Source: Acidimicrobiaceae bacterium (GTDB lineage: Bacteria; Actinomycetota; Acidimicrobiia; Acidimicrobiales; RAAP-2). From it: DNA of 64,000 bases. The stretch spans positions 1 through 64,000 of the forward strand of contig DAHUZE010000058.1 in assembly GCA_027306755.1 (NCBI GenBank), written 5' to 3'. The notes beneath the pieces were generated by a model that ran no database searches, was not told the origin of the DNA, and saw only the letters and a program-made list of their open reading frames with translations. The translations under genes and the position numbers were made by a program. Shown here in pieces: positions 1 to 9,762 of the stretch. Numbering within the stretch: the first letter of the stretch is position 1; each line of letters begins with the position of its first letter.

Positions 1-232
1 TCCCGAAGCAGAATCCTTTCCTCATCAGATCATGCGGTCCGATGGGGGCATCCGGTATTAGCACCGGTTTCCCGGTGTTATCCCAGTCTTCGGGGCAGGT
101 TGCTCACGTGCTACTCACCCGTTCGCCACTAGGTCTTCACCAGTGTTGCCACCGGTTGGACCTCGTTCGACTTGCATGTATTAAGCACGCCGCCAGCGTT
201 CGTCCTGAGCCAGGATCAAACTCTCCATCGAG
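1..232 (-). rRNA. rrs: 16S ribosomal RNA, 5' portion (truncated by window edge)
   Basis: Reverse complement reads GAGAGTTTGATCCTGGCTCAGGACGAACGCTGGCGGCGTGCTTAATACATGCAAGTCGAACG, the conserved bacterial 16S 5' end; exact mature 5' end approximate. Confidence 0.97.
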
Positions 233-431
233 ACTTCCGCGCCGGTCCCTTGCGGGACCGCCACAAAAATCAGAGAGCCGGTGGCGACGGACTCACGTCG
301 CCGACCGGCAGCAGGACGATGTCGCGCTCGAATGAGCACTCCACCGAGCCTGCCACTTCGTTACTTTTTGACGTACGACTCCAGGGCATTCGCCCGGGAG
401 CCGCCCGCACTGGCTTTTGGCTCTCGCTCTT

Positions 432-446
432 CCGTTTTCAAGGAGC
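432..446 (-). promoter_or_regulatory. Possible boxA-like antitermination element in rrn leader
   Basis: Minus strand GCTCCTTGAAAACGG between rrn promoter and 16S, resembling actinobacterial rrn leader boxA motifs. Confidence 0.35.
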
Positions 447-570
447 GACCGGGCACTCGCCACGGGGGCGTCGATGCCGGGTCCCGAAACGATGCCGCGG
501 TAGCAACACCGCAAGCGCCGTTTCTTTCCCCACCGAACCGGCTCCGACAGAGCCGCTCGGCGGGATCTCC

Positions 571-599
571 ACCATACCAGGGGGTCCGGAGGTCGTCAA
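571..599 (-). promoter_or_regulatory. Putative rrn promoter: TTGACG-N17-TATGGT
   Basis: Minus strand TTGACG (594-599), 17-nt spacer, TATGGT (571-576), about 340 nt upstream of the 16S 5' end. Confidence 0.65.
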
Positions 600-743
600 C
601 CGCCTTGGGGGGCGTGCTGGCCATCCTGCGGTACCCGCCGGGAGGACAGCGTACCTGTCCTGCGAGCGGAGCACGCGCGCCTGACGCAGACCCCAGCGAG
701 CCCGCACCCGAGCGGGCCCCCTCAGGCAGCCATCACCCCCTCG

Positions 744-1004
744 CTACTTCCAGCGGAAGTGTACGAAGATCCGGCCGAAATTCCGGGAGTCCTTCTCGAC
801 CCGGTGGTAACGCGCCCGCACTTCCTTGCGGTCCAGGTAGCGGAGGACCCGCTTCTTGAGCTGGCCCGACCCCTTTCCAGGGATGATCTCGACCAGGGTG
901 GCCTTCTTCGCTTCGGCCTCGTCCATGATCTGATCCAGGGCCCGGTCGATCTCCCCGCCCTTGTTGTAGATCTCATGGAGGTCCAAGACCAGCTTCGCAG
1001 CCAC
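744..1004 (-). CDS. Smr/MutS2 C-terminal-domain small protein
   Basis: LDLHEIYNKGGEIDRALDQIMDEAEAKKATLVEIIPGKGSGQLKKRVLRYL: Smr LDLHG-like and G(K)GSG motifs. Confidence 0.8.
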   Translation of the reverse strand: MAAKLVLDLHEIYNKGGEIDRALDQIMDEAEAKKATLVEIIPGKGSGQLKKRVLRYLDRKEVRARYHRVEKDSRNFGRIFVHFRWK

Positions 1005-1083
1005 CGCAGGCTCAGGTCTCCGCCACGATGTCCCGGGCCTCCGGCACGATGACCCGGGGCGGCGGCATGTCGCGGACCATGGG

Positions 1084-2532
1084 TCAGCCGCCCAGGAAGC
1101 GGCTCATCTTGGCCGCGATCCACGACGGGCGGCCACGACGACCCTCACTGCGGTCTGCCATCACGATCGTTCGGAGTCCTGCATTGACGCCCAGCCACCG
1201 GAGGGGCTCCGGCTCCCAGCGCGGCCACCGGTGCCCGACCCACGGCAGCGTGACCAGGTCCGTGGAGCGGCCCGTGACAAGGTCCGCGATGGTCCGCCCG
1301 GCCAGGTTGGTGGTCGATACCCCGTCGCCCACGTACCCGCCGGCCCAGGCGATGCCGGTCTGGCGATCGAGACCGACGGCCGAGAACCAGTCCCGGGGCA
1401 CGCCGATCGGGCCGCCCCACCGGTGGGTGATCCGGGCTCCGGCGACCCCGGGAAAGAGATCCACAAGGGTGCGTCCAAGCTCGTCGTGGACCGATCGATC
1501 GCGGTCGAACCCGGCCCGGATCGACGAGCCGAAGTGGTATGGCGCCCCCCGGCCCCCGAAGGCGAGCCGGCCGTCGGCGGTGCGTTGACCGTAGATCACG
1601 AGATGGCGATGATCCGAGAAGGTCTCGCGCTCAGCAAGGCCGACATCCTTCCAGAACCCGTCGTCCAGCGGTTCGGTGGCGATCATCAGGGAGTAGACGG
1701 GAACCAGTGTCCGGTGGTTGCCGGGGATCGACGCAGTCCAGGCTTCGGTGGCCCGCACGACCACGTCGGCGCGGACCGTGCCCCTGGTGGTCACGACGCG
1801 CGGCCGATGACCCCCGCGCCCGGGCTCGACCGACACCACGGGGGTCTGCTCGTACACGTGGACGCCCCGCCGTTCCACCGCGCCCGCCAGCCCCCGGACC
1901 AACCGGGCGGGGTGGATAGCTGCACAGTGCGGGGTGTAGGTCGCTCCCAGCATCCGGGTCGCGCCCATACGCCCCCGCGCTTCGTCAGCGTCCAACCAGC
2001 ACAAGTCCTCTTCGCCCACGCCTGAGGACCGCGCCTCGGCAAGCTCGGTGCGGGCTCGTGCCACCTGCGCGGCGTCCCGCGCGGCCACCACGGTTCCCCC
2101 CTTGGCGAAGTGGCAGTCAATCCCGTCCTCGGCGGCCGCCCGGCCGACCTCGTCCACGGTGTCGCGCATCGCGGCGCGCATCCGGCGCGCGGCATCGTCG
2201 CCATGGGTCCGCGCGATCTTGGCGTCCGACGCGGCGAACAGCGCCGAGCACCACCCGCCGTTCCGGCCGGACGCCCCGAACCCGGCGACCTCGGCTTCGA
2301 GCACGACGACCCGCAGGGTGGGATCGGCCTCGGCCAGGGACCGGGCCGTCCACAGTCCGGTGTACCCGGCGCCGACGATCGCCACGTCCACGTCGGCATC
2401 CCCGGGCAGGCCCCGCCGGAGCTCGAGCGCGCCAGGGGCCGTATCCCACCACAGCGACAGGGGGCGGTACCGCTCCAGCCCGTCGCTCCGGCGCTCCTTC
2501 GCCGGCGGAGCCTCCGAACCGGCCTCGGCCAT
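1084..2532 (-). CDS. FAD-dependent amine oxidoreductase (DAO family, gamma-glutamylputrescine-oxidase-like)
   Basis: VDVAIVGAGYTGLWTARSLAEADPTLRVVVLEAEVAGFGASGRNGGW Rossmann/DAO motifs; ATG at 2532 chosen over longer ORF. Confidence 0.85.
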   Translation of the reverse strand: MAEAGSEAPPAKERRSDGLERYRPLSLWWDTAPGALELRRGLPGDADVDVAIVGAGYTGLWTARSLAEADPTLRVVVLEAEVAGFGASGRNGGWCSALFAASDAKIARTHGDDAARRMRAAMRDTVDEVGRAAAEDGIDCHFAKGGTVVAARDAAQVARARTELAEARSSGVGEEDLCWLDADEARGRMGATRMLGATYTPHCAAIHPARLVRGLAGAVERRGVHVYEQTPVVSVEPGRGGHRPRVVTTRGTVRADVVVRATEAWTASIPGNHRTLVPVYSLMIATEPLDDGFWKDVGLAERETFSDHRHLVIYGQRTADGRLAFGGRGAPYHFGSSIRAGFDRDRSVHDELGRTLVDLFPGVAGARITHRWGGPIGVPRDWFSAVGLDRQTGIAWAGGYVGDGVSTTNLAGRTIADLVTGRSTDLVTLPWVGHRWPRWEPEPLRWLGVNAGLRTIVMADRSEGRRGRPSWIAAKMSRFLGG

Positions 2533-2629
2533 CACACTCCCTCTTCTCGCTCTTCTCGGCCCGCGCTCGCAGCGGCCCACTTGGTCGCCGGAGCCACCCA
2601 GGGCGGGCATCTGCGGTGCCAGGTGGCGG

Positions 2630-4042
2630 TCAGATGCGCCGCTGCGCCTCGGACAGCACTCCCCGGAGCACCTCGGTCATGAAGTCGATCTCCTCGGTGC
2701 CGCAGATGAGCGGCGGCGAGAGCTGGATCACCGGGTCGCCCCGGTCGTCGGCGCGGCAGATGAGCCCGGCGTCGAACAGTGCGCCGGAAAGGAAGCCGCG
2801 CAGCAGCTGCTCGCTCTGCTCGTCGTCGAAGGACTCCCGGGTTTCTTTGTCCTTCACCAGCTCTATCCCGTAAAAGAAGCCCTCGCCGCGGACGTCGCCC
2901 ACGATCGGGAGGTCGTAAAGGGACTCGAGCGAGGAACGGAAATAGTCCCGCGTCTTGCGCACGTGGCCGAGGATGTCGTCGCGCTCGAACACGTCCAGGT
3001 TGGCGAGGGCGACCGCGCAGCTCACCGGATGCCCGGCGAAGGTGAGGCCGTGGGAGAAGCTCGCGGTGGCCTCCAGGAACGGCTCGACGAGCCGGTCGCT
3101 GGCAATCATGGCGCCGAGCGGCGCATAGCCACTCGTCAGCCCCTTGGCCACCGTGATGATGTCGGGCTGGTAGTCGAACCGCGTGGAGCCGAAGTACTCC
3201 CCCAGCCGCCCGAATGCGCAGATCACCTCGTCGGACACCAACAGCACCCCGTGACGGTCGCAGATCTCCCGCACCCGCTCGAAGTACCCCGGCGGCGGCG
3301 GGAAGCAGCCCCCCGAGTTCTGCACCGGCTCGAGGTACACGGCGGCCACGGTCTCGGGTCCCTCCCGCTCGATGGTCCGGTCGATCTCGTCGGCCGCCCA
3401 ACGCCCGAACGCCTCGAGTGTGTCAGCGTGCTCGGGTGCCCGGTAAAAGTTCGTGTTGGGCACCTTGACTGCGCCCGGCATCAGGGGCTCGAAGGGGCTC
3501 CGGATGCTAGGGATCGACGTGATCGCCAGAGCGCCCATGGTCGTGCCGTGGTATGCGATGTCCCGGCTGATGACCTTGTAACGCCACGGTTGGCCTTGCA
3601 TGCGGAAGTACTGCCGGGCGAGCTTCAGGGCCGACTCCACGGCCTCGGAGCCGCCGGAGGTGAAGAAGACGCGGTTGAGGTCTCCCGGCGCGAGCTCGGC
3701 GAGCCGGTCCGCGAGCTCGATCGCCCTCGGGTGGGCGTAGGTCCACAGGGGGAAGTAGGCGAGCTCGCTCGCCTGTTTCCCTGCAGCCTCGGCCAGCTCG
3801 GTACGGCCGTGGCCCAGCTGGCTGGTGAACAGGCCCGCCAAGCCGTCCAGGTAGCGCTTGCCGTGCTGGTCCCAGACGTAGGCGCCTTCCCCCCGCACCA
3901 TGACGGGGACCTCGTGATCGTCGCCGTAGACACCAAGGCGCGTGAAATGCATCCAGAGGTGGCGGCGAGCCCGCTCGCTCAGCTGGTCGCCCCAGCCGTC
4001 GCCAGCGAACTCCACGGTGTGGGTCTCGTGCTCAGAAGTCAT
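2630..4042 (-). CDS. Class III (PLP) aminotransferase
   Basis: VFFTSGGSEAVESALKLARQY..., LLVSDEVICAFGRLGEYFGS, TVAKGLTSGYAPLGAM motifs. Confidence 0.92.
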   Translation of the reverse strand: MTSEHETHTVEFAGDGWGDQLSERARRHLWMHFTRLGVYGDDHEVPVMVRGEGAYVWDQHGKRYLDGLAGLFTSQLGHGRTELAEAAGKQASELAYFPLWTYAHPRAIELADRLAELAPGDLNRVFFTSGGSEAVESALKLARQYFRMQGQPWRYKVISRDIAYHGTTMGALAITSIPSIRSPFEPLMPGAVKVPNTNFYRAPEHADTLEAFGRWAADEIDRTIEREGPETVAAVYLEPVQNSGGCFPPPPGYFERVREICDRHGVLLVSDEVICAFGRLGEYFGSTRFDYQPDIITVAKGLTSGYAPLGAMIASDRLVEPFLEATASFSHGLTFAGHPVSCAVALANLDVFERDDILGHVRKTRDYFRSSLESLYDLPIVGDVRGEGFFYGIELVKDKETRESFDDEQSEQLLRGFLSGALFDAGLICRADDRGDPVIQLSPPLICGTEEIDFMTEVLRGVLSEAQRRI

Positions 4043-4671
4043 CTGGTCCCCCAGGAGTAGGTCTGCTTGGCAAGCTTCAGGTAGACGAACGACTCGGTGC
4101 CCCGCACGCCCGGAATGGAGCGGAACGAGTCGTTCAAGAGGTGGAACAAGGCGTCGTCGTCCTCGCAGACGACCTCCACGAGCAAATCAAAGGATCCGGC
4201 GCACATCACGACGTAGTCCACTTCGTCGAGGTCCGACAAGCTCTCGGCCACCTGGCGGACATCGCCCTCGACGCGGACCCCCACCATCGCTTGACGGTGG
4301 AAGCCCAGCTGGAGCGGGTCGGTGACGGCAACGATCTGCATCACTCCGGCTTCCCGCAGGCGCTGGACGCGCCGACGGACCGCGGCTTCGGAAAGGCCGA
4401 CCTCTTCGGCGATGGTCCCGTACGCCAGCCGCCCGTCACGCTGCAGAGCCTCGATGATGGCCCGATTGGCGTCGTCGAGCAGCCCCGACGGGCCGGTACC
4501 AGGGGCCGGGGCCAGCCGCTGGCGCAGGTCCGGCCGGCCCAGGTCCGGTTGCGCCAGGTCCGGCTGGGCCAGGTCCGGTTGGGGCCCGGGGTCGCTGCCC
4601 GGCTGCCGACCGCCCGCCGCGCCGGCCGCGGGGCGACCAGCACCGTCGGCAAGCTGGAGGCGGCGGTTCAT
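4039..4671 (-). CDS. Lrp/AsnC family transcriptional regulator with repeat-rich N-terminal extension
   Basis: [59 protein letters not shown] repeats at N-terminus. Confidence 0.9.
   Translation of the reverse strand: MNRRLQLADGAGRPAAGAAGGRQPGSDPGPQPDLAQPDLAQPDLGRPDLRQRLAPAPGTGPSGLLDDANRAIIEALQRDGRLAYGTIAEEVGLSEAAVRRRVQRLREAGVMQIVAVTDPLQLGFHRQAMVGVRVEGDVRQVAESLSDLDEVDYVVMCAGSFDLLVEVVCEDDDALFHLLNDSFRSIPGVRGTESFVYLKLAKQTYSWGTR
4525..4584. repeat. 15-bp tandem repeat x4 (caggtccggNNgNNc) encoding AQPDL units
   Basis: Read directly: caggtccggccggcc/caggtccggttgcgc/caggtccggctgggc/caggtccggttgggg. Confidence 0.9.
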
Positions 4672-4925
4672 CAGGATTCGTCCAATCGGTCAGCGGACCC
4701 GAGCGGTCCTCACGCCGAATTCTGTCAGATTTGGCGGGCTCGTCAAGGGTTTCGGGCGCCAATGAGCGGAAATTGCCCCGAATCCGCTTGTCAACCGTCT
4801 CGCGATCTGGGATCGTTGAGGACGCGGCCTGCGGGTGTGGCGGCGCGCGCCATCCGTGCATCCAGCCGAGCCATCGCGAGGGCCGTACAGGCCGTACAGG
4901 ACCGGGCAAGCGCAGGGGAGGAACG

Positions 4926-6368
4926 ATGAGCGGACGCGACACGAAGGGGCAGCTCCGGAACTTCGTCGGTGGCCAGTACGTGGACGCCGACGGGCCGACG
5001 GCCCCGGTGATCGATCCCAGCACGGGGGGTGCCTACACCGAGGCACCGGTGTCGTCGGCGGCGGACATCGACCGCGCCGTCAGGGCGGCGTCGGCGGCGT
5101 TCCCCGAATGGCGCGACCGGCCTCCCACCCAGCGGAGCCTGGCGCTGATCCGCATCGCCGACGCGATCGAGGAGCGGGCCGAGGAGCTGGTGCAGGTGGA
5201 GTCCCGCAACACGGGAAAGCCCATCGGCCTCACGCTCTCCGAGGAGATCCCCCCCATGGTCGATCAGATCCGGTTCTTCGCCGGTGCGGCCCGAGTCCTT
5301 CAGGGCCTGTCGGCCGGCGAGTACATGGCGGGGCACACGTCGATGATCCGGCGCGAGCCGATCGGGGTGTGCGGCGCGGTAACGCCGTGGAACTACCCCC
5401 TGATGATGGCCGTGTGGAAGTGGGCTCCCGCACTGGCTGCCGGGAACACGATGGTCCTGAAGCCGTCGGACACCACTCCAGCCTCCACGCTGCTCATGGC
5501 GGAGATCATGGCGGAGCACCTGCCCGCAGGCGTGTTCAACGTCGTCTGTGGCGACCGTGACACCGGTCGCGCCCTGGTGGAGCACCCGGTCCCGGCGATG
5601 GTGTCGGTGACGGGGAGCGTGCGGGCCGGCATGGAGGTGGCGGGCTCGGCCGCCGCCACTTTGAAGCGGGTCCATCTCGAGCTGGGCGGCAAGGCTCCGG
5701 TGGTGGTGTTCGACGACGCGGACGTGGAATCGACCGCGGCCGGGGTGGCCGGTGCGGCGTACTTCAACGCCGGCCAGGACTGCACCGCGGCAACCCGGGT
5801 CCTGGCGGGCAGCCGGGTCCACGACGACCTGCTGGCCGCCCTCGTCGAGCAGGCCAAGGGGATGACGACGGCCGGACCGGAAGACGAATCGGCGGACTTC
5901 GGGCCCCTCAACAGCGCCACCCAGCTGGCACGGGTCCAGGGGTTCTTGGAGCGGGCCCCCGACCATGCCGACGTGCGGACCGGCGGTCAGCAGGTGGGCT
6001 CGAAGGGCTTCTTCTTCTCCCCCACCGTCGTCAGCGGCCTCCACCAGGACGACGAGATGATCTCCAGCGAGATCTTCGGCCCGGTCCTGACCGTGCAGCG
6101 GTTCGACGACGAGCGCCAGGCCGTCGAGTGGGCCAACGGCGTGGAGTACGGGCTGGCCTCCAGCGTGTGGACCAAGGACCACGGGCGGGCCATGCGGATG
6201 GCCAAGGCGCTGGATTTCGGCTGCGTGTGGATCAACACGCACATCCCGATCGTCGCCGAGATGCCCCACGGTGGGTTCAAGCACTCGGGATACGGCAAGG
6301 ACCTCTCGATGTACGGCCTGGAGGACTACACGCGCGTCAAGCATGTGATGAGCAACATCGAGGCCTGA
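4926..6368 (+). CDS. Aldehyde dehydrogenase (aminobutyraldehyde/betaine-aldehyde dehydrogenase-like)
   Basis: [51 protein letters not shown]; strong SD ggggaggaacg before ATG. Confidence 0.92.
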   Translation: MSGRDTKGQLRNFVGGQYVDADGPTAPVIDPSTGGAYTEAPVSSAADIDRAVRAASAAFPEWRDRPPTQRSLALIRIADAIEERAEELVQVESRNTGKPIGLTLSEEIPPMVDQIRFFAGAARVLQGLSAGEYMAGHTSMIRREPIGVCGAVTPWNYPLMMAVWKWAPALAAGNTMVLKPSDTTPASTLLMAEIMAEHLPAGVFNVVCGDRDTGRALVEHPVPAMVSVTGSVRAGMEVAGSAAATLKRVHLELGGKAPVVVFDDADVESTAAGVAGAAYFNAGQDCTAATRVLAGSRVHDDLLAALVEQAKGMTTAGPEDESADFGPLNSATQLARVQGFLERAPDHADVRTGGQQVGSKGFFFSPTVVSGLHQDDEMISSEIFGPVLTVQRFDDERQAVEWANGVEYGLASSVWTKDHGRAMRMAKALDFGCVWINTHIPIVAEMPHGGFKHSGYGKDLSMYGLEDYTRVKHVMSNIEA

Positions 6369-6436
6369 AAGCGCCTGCGCCGGCCGGTCATCCGGCCGTG
6401 AACCACACGAGAGCACCAGCAAAGGAGCACGACACC

Positions 6437-7555
6437 GTGATCATCGGCGTACCCAAGGAAATCAAGAAGGACGAGTACCGGGTGGCCATCACGCCGGCCG
6501 GAGCCCGTGAGCTCACGTCGGCCGGGCACATGGTCCACGTCGAGCAGGGTGCCGGCGAAGGCTCGTCCATCCCGGACGCCGAGTACGTGGCGACCGGGGC
6601 GAAGATCGTTCCCGACGCCGACGAGGTGTGGGCCGGGGCCGACATGGTGCTGAAGGTGAAGGAGCCGGTCGGACCGGAGTACCACCGGCTCAGCCTGAAA
6701 AAGGACCAGGTGCTGTTCACGTACCTGCACCTGGCGGCCTCCCGCGAGTGCACCGACGCGCTCGCCGCCGCGGGCAACGTCGCCATCGCCTACGAGACGG
6801 TGCGCCTTCCGGACAACTCTCTCCCCCTGCTCACTCCCATGAGCGAGGTGGCAGGGCGGATGGCTCCGATCGTCGCCTCCCACCACCTGATGCGCTTCGC
6901 CGGTGGACGCGGGACGCTCGTGTGCGGGGTTCCCGGCGTGGAGGCGGCCAAGGTGGTCATCTTGGGCGCCGGCGTGGCCGGCATGGCGGCCGCCACCCTG
7001 GCCGTGGGCCTGCACTCGAGCGTGTACATCCTGGACCGCAACCTCGAGCGCCTGCGCCAGGTTGACCACCACTTCCGGGGCGCCCTGGAGACGATCGCCT
7101 CGAGCACCCATGCCATCGAGCAGCAGTGCGCGGACGCCGACATCGTGATCGGAGCGGTGCTCGTGGTGGGCGCCCGGGCTCCGAAGCTGGTGCCCGACGA
7201 CCTGGTGGCCGGGATGCGGCCGGGCTCCGTGCTGGTGGACATCTCCATCGACCAGGGCGGGTGCTTCGAGTCCAGCCGGCCGACCACGCACTCGGACCCC
7301 ACCTTCAAGGTCCACGAGTCACTCTTCTACTGCGTGGCCAACATGCCCGGCGCGGTCCCCCACTCCTCGACGTACGCGCTGGCGAACGCCACGCGCCCCT
7401 ACACCTTGGAACTGGCCAACCAGGGCTGGAGGGACGCCGTGAAGGCCGACGCCCCCCTGGCGGAAGGCGTGAACGTGGTCGACGGGAAGATCACCTACCG
7501 CCCGGTGGCCGAGGCTCACGGCATGGAGTACGCCGACCTGGACTCGCTGAACTGA
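6437..7555 (+). CDS. ald: Alanine dehydrogenase
   Basis: GTG-initiated VIIGVPKEIKKDEYRVAITPAG...; HSSVYILDRNLERLRQVD; full-length Ald. Confidence 0.94.
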   Translation: MIIGVPKEIKKDEYRVAITPAGARELTSAGHMVHVEQGAGEGSSIPDAEYVATGAKIVPDADEVWAGADMVLKVKEPVGPEYHRLSLKKDQVLFTYLHLAASRECTDALAAAGNVAIAYETVRLPDNSLPLLTPMSEVAGRMAPIVASHHLMRFAGGRGTLVCGVPGVEAAKVVILGAGVAGMAAATLAVGLHSSVYILDRNLERLRQVDHHFRGALETIASSTHAIEQQCADADIVIGAVLVVGARAPKLVPDDLVAGMRPGSVLVDISIDQGGCFESSRPTTHSDPTFKVHESLFYCVANMPGAVPHSSTYALANATRPYTLELANQGWRDAVKADAPLAEGVNVVDGKITYRPVAEAHGMEYADLDSLN

Positions 7556-7563
7556 GCGGGCGC

Positions 7564-7582
7564 ACCCGGCCGCGCGCCGGGT
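7564..7582. terminator. Hairpin between convergent ald and DNA glycosylase genes
   Basis: ACCCGGC-cgcgc-GCCGGGT perfect 7-bp stem. Confidence 0.5.
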
Positions 7583-8320
7583 TCAGCGCTCCGGCATCGG
7601 CACCCGACCGGAGACGAACGGGCTTCCGGCCACCCAGAAGCGCCACGGAGCCTCGGTAGCCCGGCTGAGGCCGATGCGGGGTCCAACCGCGACGCGCCTG
7701 GAAGGGACGCGGTCACCGGCCCGCAGCGACGGCACGGGCCGCTCGCCGGGCCGCTCGCCGGGCCGCTCGCCGGGCAGCTGGCCGGGCGGTTGTCCCAGCA
7801 GGTCGGACCCGTCGTGCGTGCGGTCGATGCCCAGGGCCGTGGTGAGGTTCGCAGGCCCGCGGCAGAGATCCCGGTCCGCGGGATCCTGATGGTCCCGGCG
7901 CCGGGCCGCCCGCGCCGCCCGCATGGCCTCCAGCCCTGCCATCGGCTCGAGCGCCCGGACGAGCACGGCGCCAGCGCGCCCGGCCGGCCCGCACACCACG
8001 TTGGCGCAGTAGTGCATCCCGTAGGTGAAGTACACGTAGAGCAGCCCGGGGGGGCCGTACATCGTGGCGTTCCTCGCCGTCCGCCCCCGCGCAGCGTGCG
8101 ACGCCGGGTCCTGCTCGCCCCGGTCCGCCTCCACCTCCACAACGCGCCCGGCGCGATCGCCATGGACCAGCACTGCGCCGAGCAGCGCGAACGCCACGTC
8201 CACCGGGTCGCCCTCGAGCGCCGAGCGCTGGAAGGGGGGGCCGAAGCAGTCGTCGGGGGCCACCGGGCACAGCGCGGCGCGCCTGCGTGCCGGTCTCACC
8301 CGGCGCCCGTGGCAAGGCAC
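7583..8320 (-). CDS. 3-methyladenine DNA glycosylase (AAG/MPG family)
   Basis: ARNATMYGPPGLLYVYFTYGMHYCANVV, GPANLTTALGID motifs; 5' end uncertain. Confidence 0.88.
   Translation of the reverse strand: MPCHGRRVRPARRRAALCPVAPDDCFGPPFQRSALEGDPVDVAFALLGAVLVHGDRAGRVVEVEADRGEQDPASHAARGRTARNATMYGPPGLLYVYFTYGMHYCANVVCGPAGRAGAVLVRALEPMAGLEAMRAARAARRRDHQDPADRDLCRGPANLTTALGIDRTHDGSDLLGQPPGQLPGERPGERPGERPVPSLRAGDRVPSRRVAVGPRIGLSRATEAPWRFWVAGSPFVSGRVPMPER
7741..7788. repeat. 12-bp tandem repeat x4 (gctcgccgggcc) encoding PGER units in the glycosylase
   Basis: Read directly: gctcgccgggcc/gctcgccgggcc/gctcgccgggca/gctggccgggcg. Confidence 0.9.
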
Positions 8321-8337
8321 GCCGTCGCTCGAAGCTC

Positions 8338-9762
8338 CTACTCGGCGACGGTTTCGGCCACCGGCGCGCCGGCCCCGCCACCGTGGCGCGCGATGCGGGT
8401 TCGGTCCACGTCCAGGCGACGGGAGAAGCGCTCCAGCTGCTCGGCGACGGCCGCCGGACCCGCGCCTCCCGGGGTCGTCCGGCGGGTGACGGGGACACCG
8501 GGCTCCAAGAGCTGGGCCGCGGCGTCACCGAGGTCCGGGTGGGACTGGACCAGCTCGACCAGCGGGACGTGGCGGGCCACCGACTCCCGGACGATGCCAC
8601 CCACCAGCTCGTGCGCCTGGCGGAACGGCATCCCGTTGACCACGAGCAGCTCCGCCAGGTCCACTGCGGCGCCGGAAGGGCCGTCGGCCGCTTCCTGCAT
8701 GCGGTCGTGCTGCCACTCCAAGGTGGCGTAGAGCCCGGCGAGCGCCCGGAGGGTGAGGCGCACCTGCGCCACGGAGTCGAAGAGGGGCTCCTTGTCCTCT
8801 TGCAGGTCCCGGTTGTAGGCGAGGGGAAGGCCCTTCAGGGTCACCAGGAGGCCGGTGAGGTGGCCGATGAGCCGACCGCACTTGCCCCGCGCCAGCTCGG
8901 CCACGTCCGGGTTCTTCTTCTGGGGGAGCATCGAGCTGCCCGTGGCGTAGGCGTCGTCAAGGACGCAGAAATCCCATTCGTCGCTGGACCACAGGACGAT
9001 CTCCTCCCCCATGCGCGACAGGTGCACGCCGAGCAGCGCCACGTCGAAGAGGGCCTCGGCCACGAAGTCGCGATCGGCCACCGCGTCCAGCGAATTCTCG
9101 AAGCGCGCCGAGAACCCGAGCACGCCGGCCACGTAATCCGGGTCGAGCGGCAACGACGACCCGGCCAGCGCGCCGGCGCCCAGCGGCGAGACGTCCAGGC
9201 GGTCGATGGTCGCCACCAGGCGGTCGACGTCTCGGGCCAGGGCCCATCCGTGTGCCAGGAGGTGGTGGCCGAGGAGGACGGGCTGGGCCCGCTGCAGATG
9301 CGTGTACCCGGGTAGGTAGGCGTCGCCCGCCTCGCGAGCGCGTCGCAGCAGGACGTCCTGGAGCTCCACGGCGTCCGACGCCACCTTGAGCAGCGAGCGG
9401 CGGCACCACAGGCGAAGATCGGTCGCGACCTGATCGTTGCGGCTTCGCCCGGTATGCAGCTTTGCGCCCACGTCTCCGGCCAGTGCGGTGACCCGGCGCT
9501 CCACCAGGGTGTGGACGTCCTCGTCTCCGGGCCCGGGCCGCAAGGTCCCCTCGGCCAGCTCGGCGGCCACGCGGTCCAGGGCCGCCAGGAGGGACTGGAC
9601 CTCCTCGGTGCTGATGATCCCGCTCTTCCCCAGGCCCTGCACGTGCGCCCGGGACCCGGCGATGTCGTCCTCGGCCAGGACGATGTCGAACCCGACACTG
9701 ACCGAGACCGCGGCAACCTCCTCAGCCATGCCGTCGCCGAGGCGGCCCTTCCACAGCGTCAC
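8338..9762 (-). CDS. argH: Argininosuccinate lyase
   Basis: GTG start VTLWKGRLG; GSSMLPQKKNPDVAEL signature. Confidence 0.95.
   Translation of the reverse strand: MTLWKGRLGDGMAEEVAAVSVSVGFDIVLAEDDIAGSRAHVQGLGKSGIISTEEVQSLLAALDRVAAELAEGTLRPGPGDEDVHTLVERRVTALAGDVGAKLHTGRSRNDQVATDLRLWCRRSLLKVASDAVELQDVLLRRAREAGDAYLPGYTHLQRAQPVLLGHHLLAHGWALARDVDRLVATIDRLDVSPLGAGALAGSSLPLDPDYVAGVLGFSARFENSLDAVADRDFVAEALFDVALLGVHLSRMGEEIVLWSSDEWDFCVLDDAYATGSSMLPQKKNPDVAELARGKCGRLIGHLTGLLVTLKGLPLAYNRDLQEDKEPLFDSVAQVRLTLRALAGLYATLEWQHDRMQEAADGPSGAAVDLAELLVVNGMPFRQAHELVGGIVRESVARHVPLVELVQSHPDLGDAAAQLLEPGVPVTRRTTPGGAGPAAVAEQLERFSRRLDVDRTRIARHGGGAGAPVAETVAE

Noticed and set aside
2048-4060. 670-aa plus-strand ORF opposite the oxidase/aminotransferase genes
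   Set aside because: Shadow of two conserved minus-strand genes; low-complexity translation.
4791-6422. 543-aa minus ORF opposite aldehyde dehydrogenase
   Set aside because: Shadow ORF; His/Arg/Val-rich composition and no motifs.
7741-7788. Short regular repeats as a possible CRISPR-like array
   Set aside because: 12-bp contiguous coding repeats without spacers; no cas genes in window.
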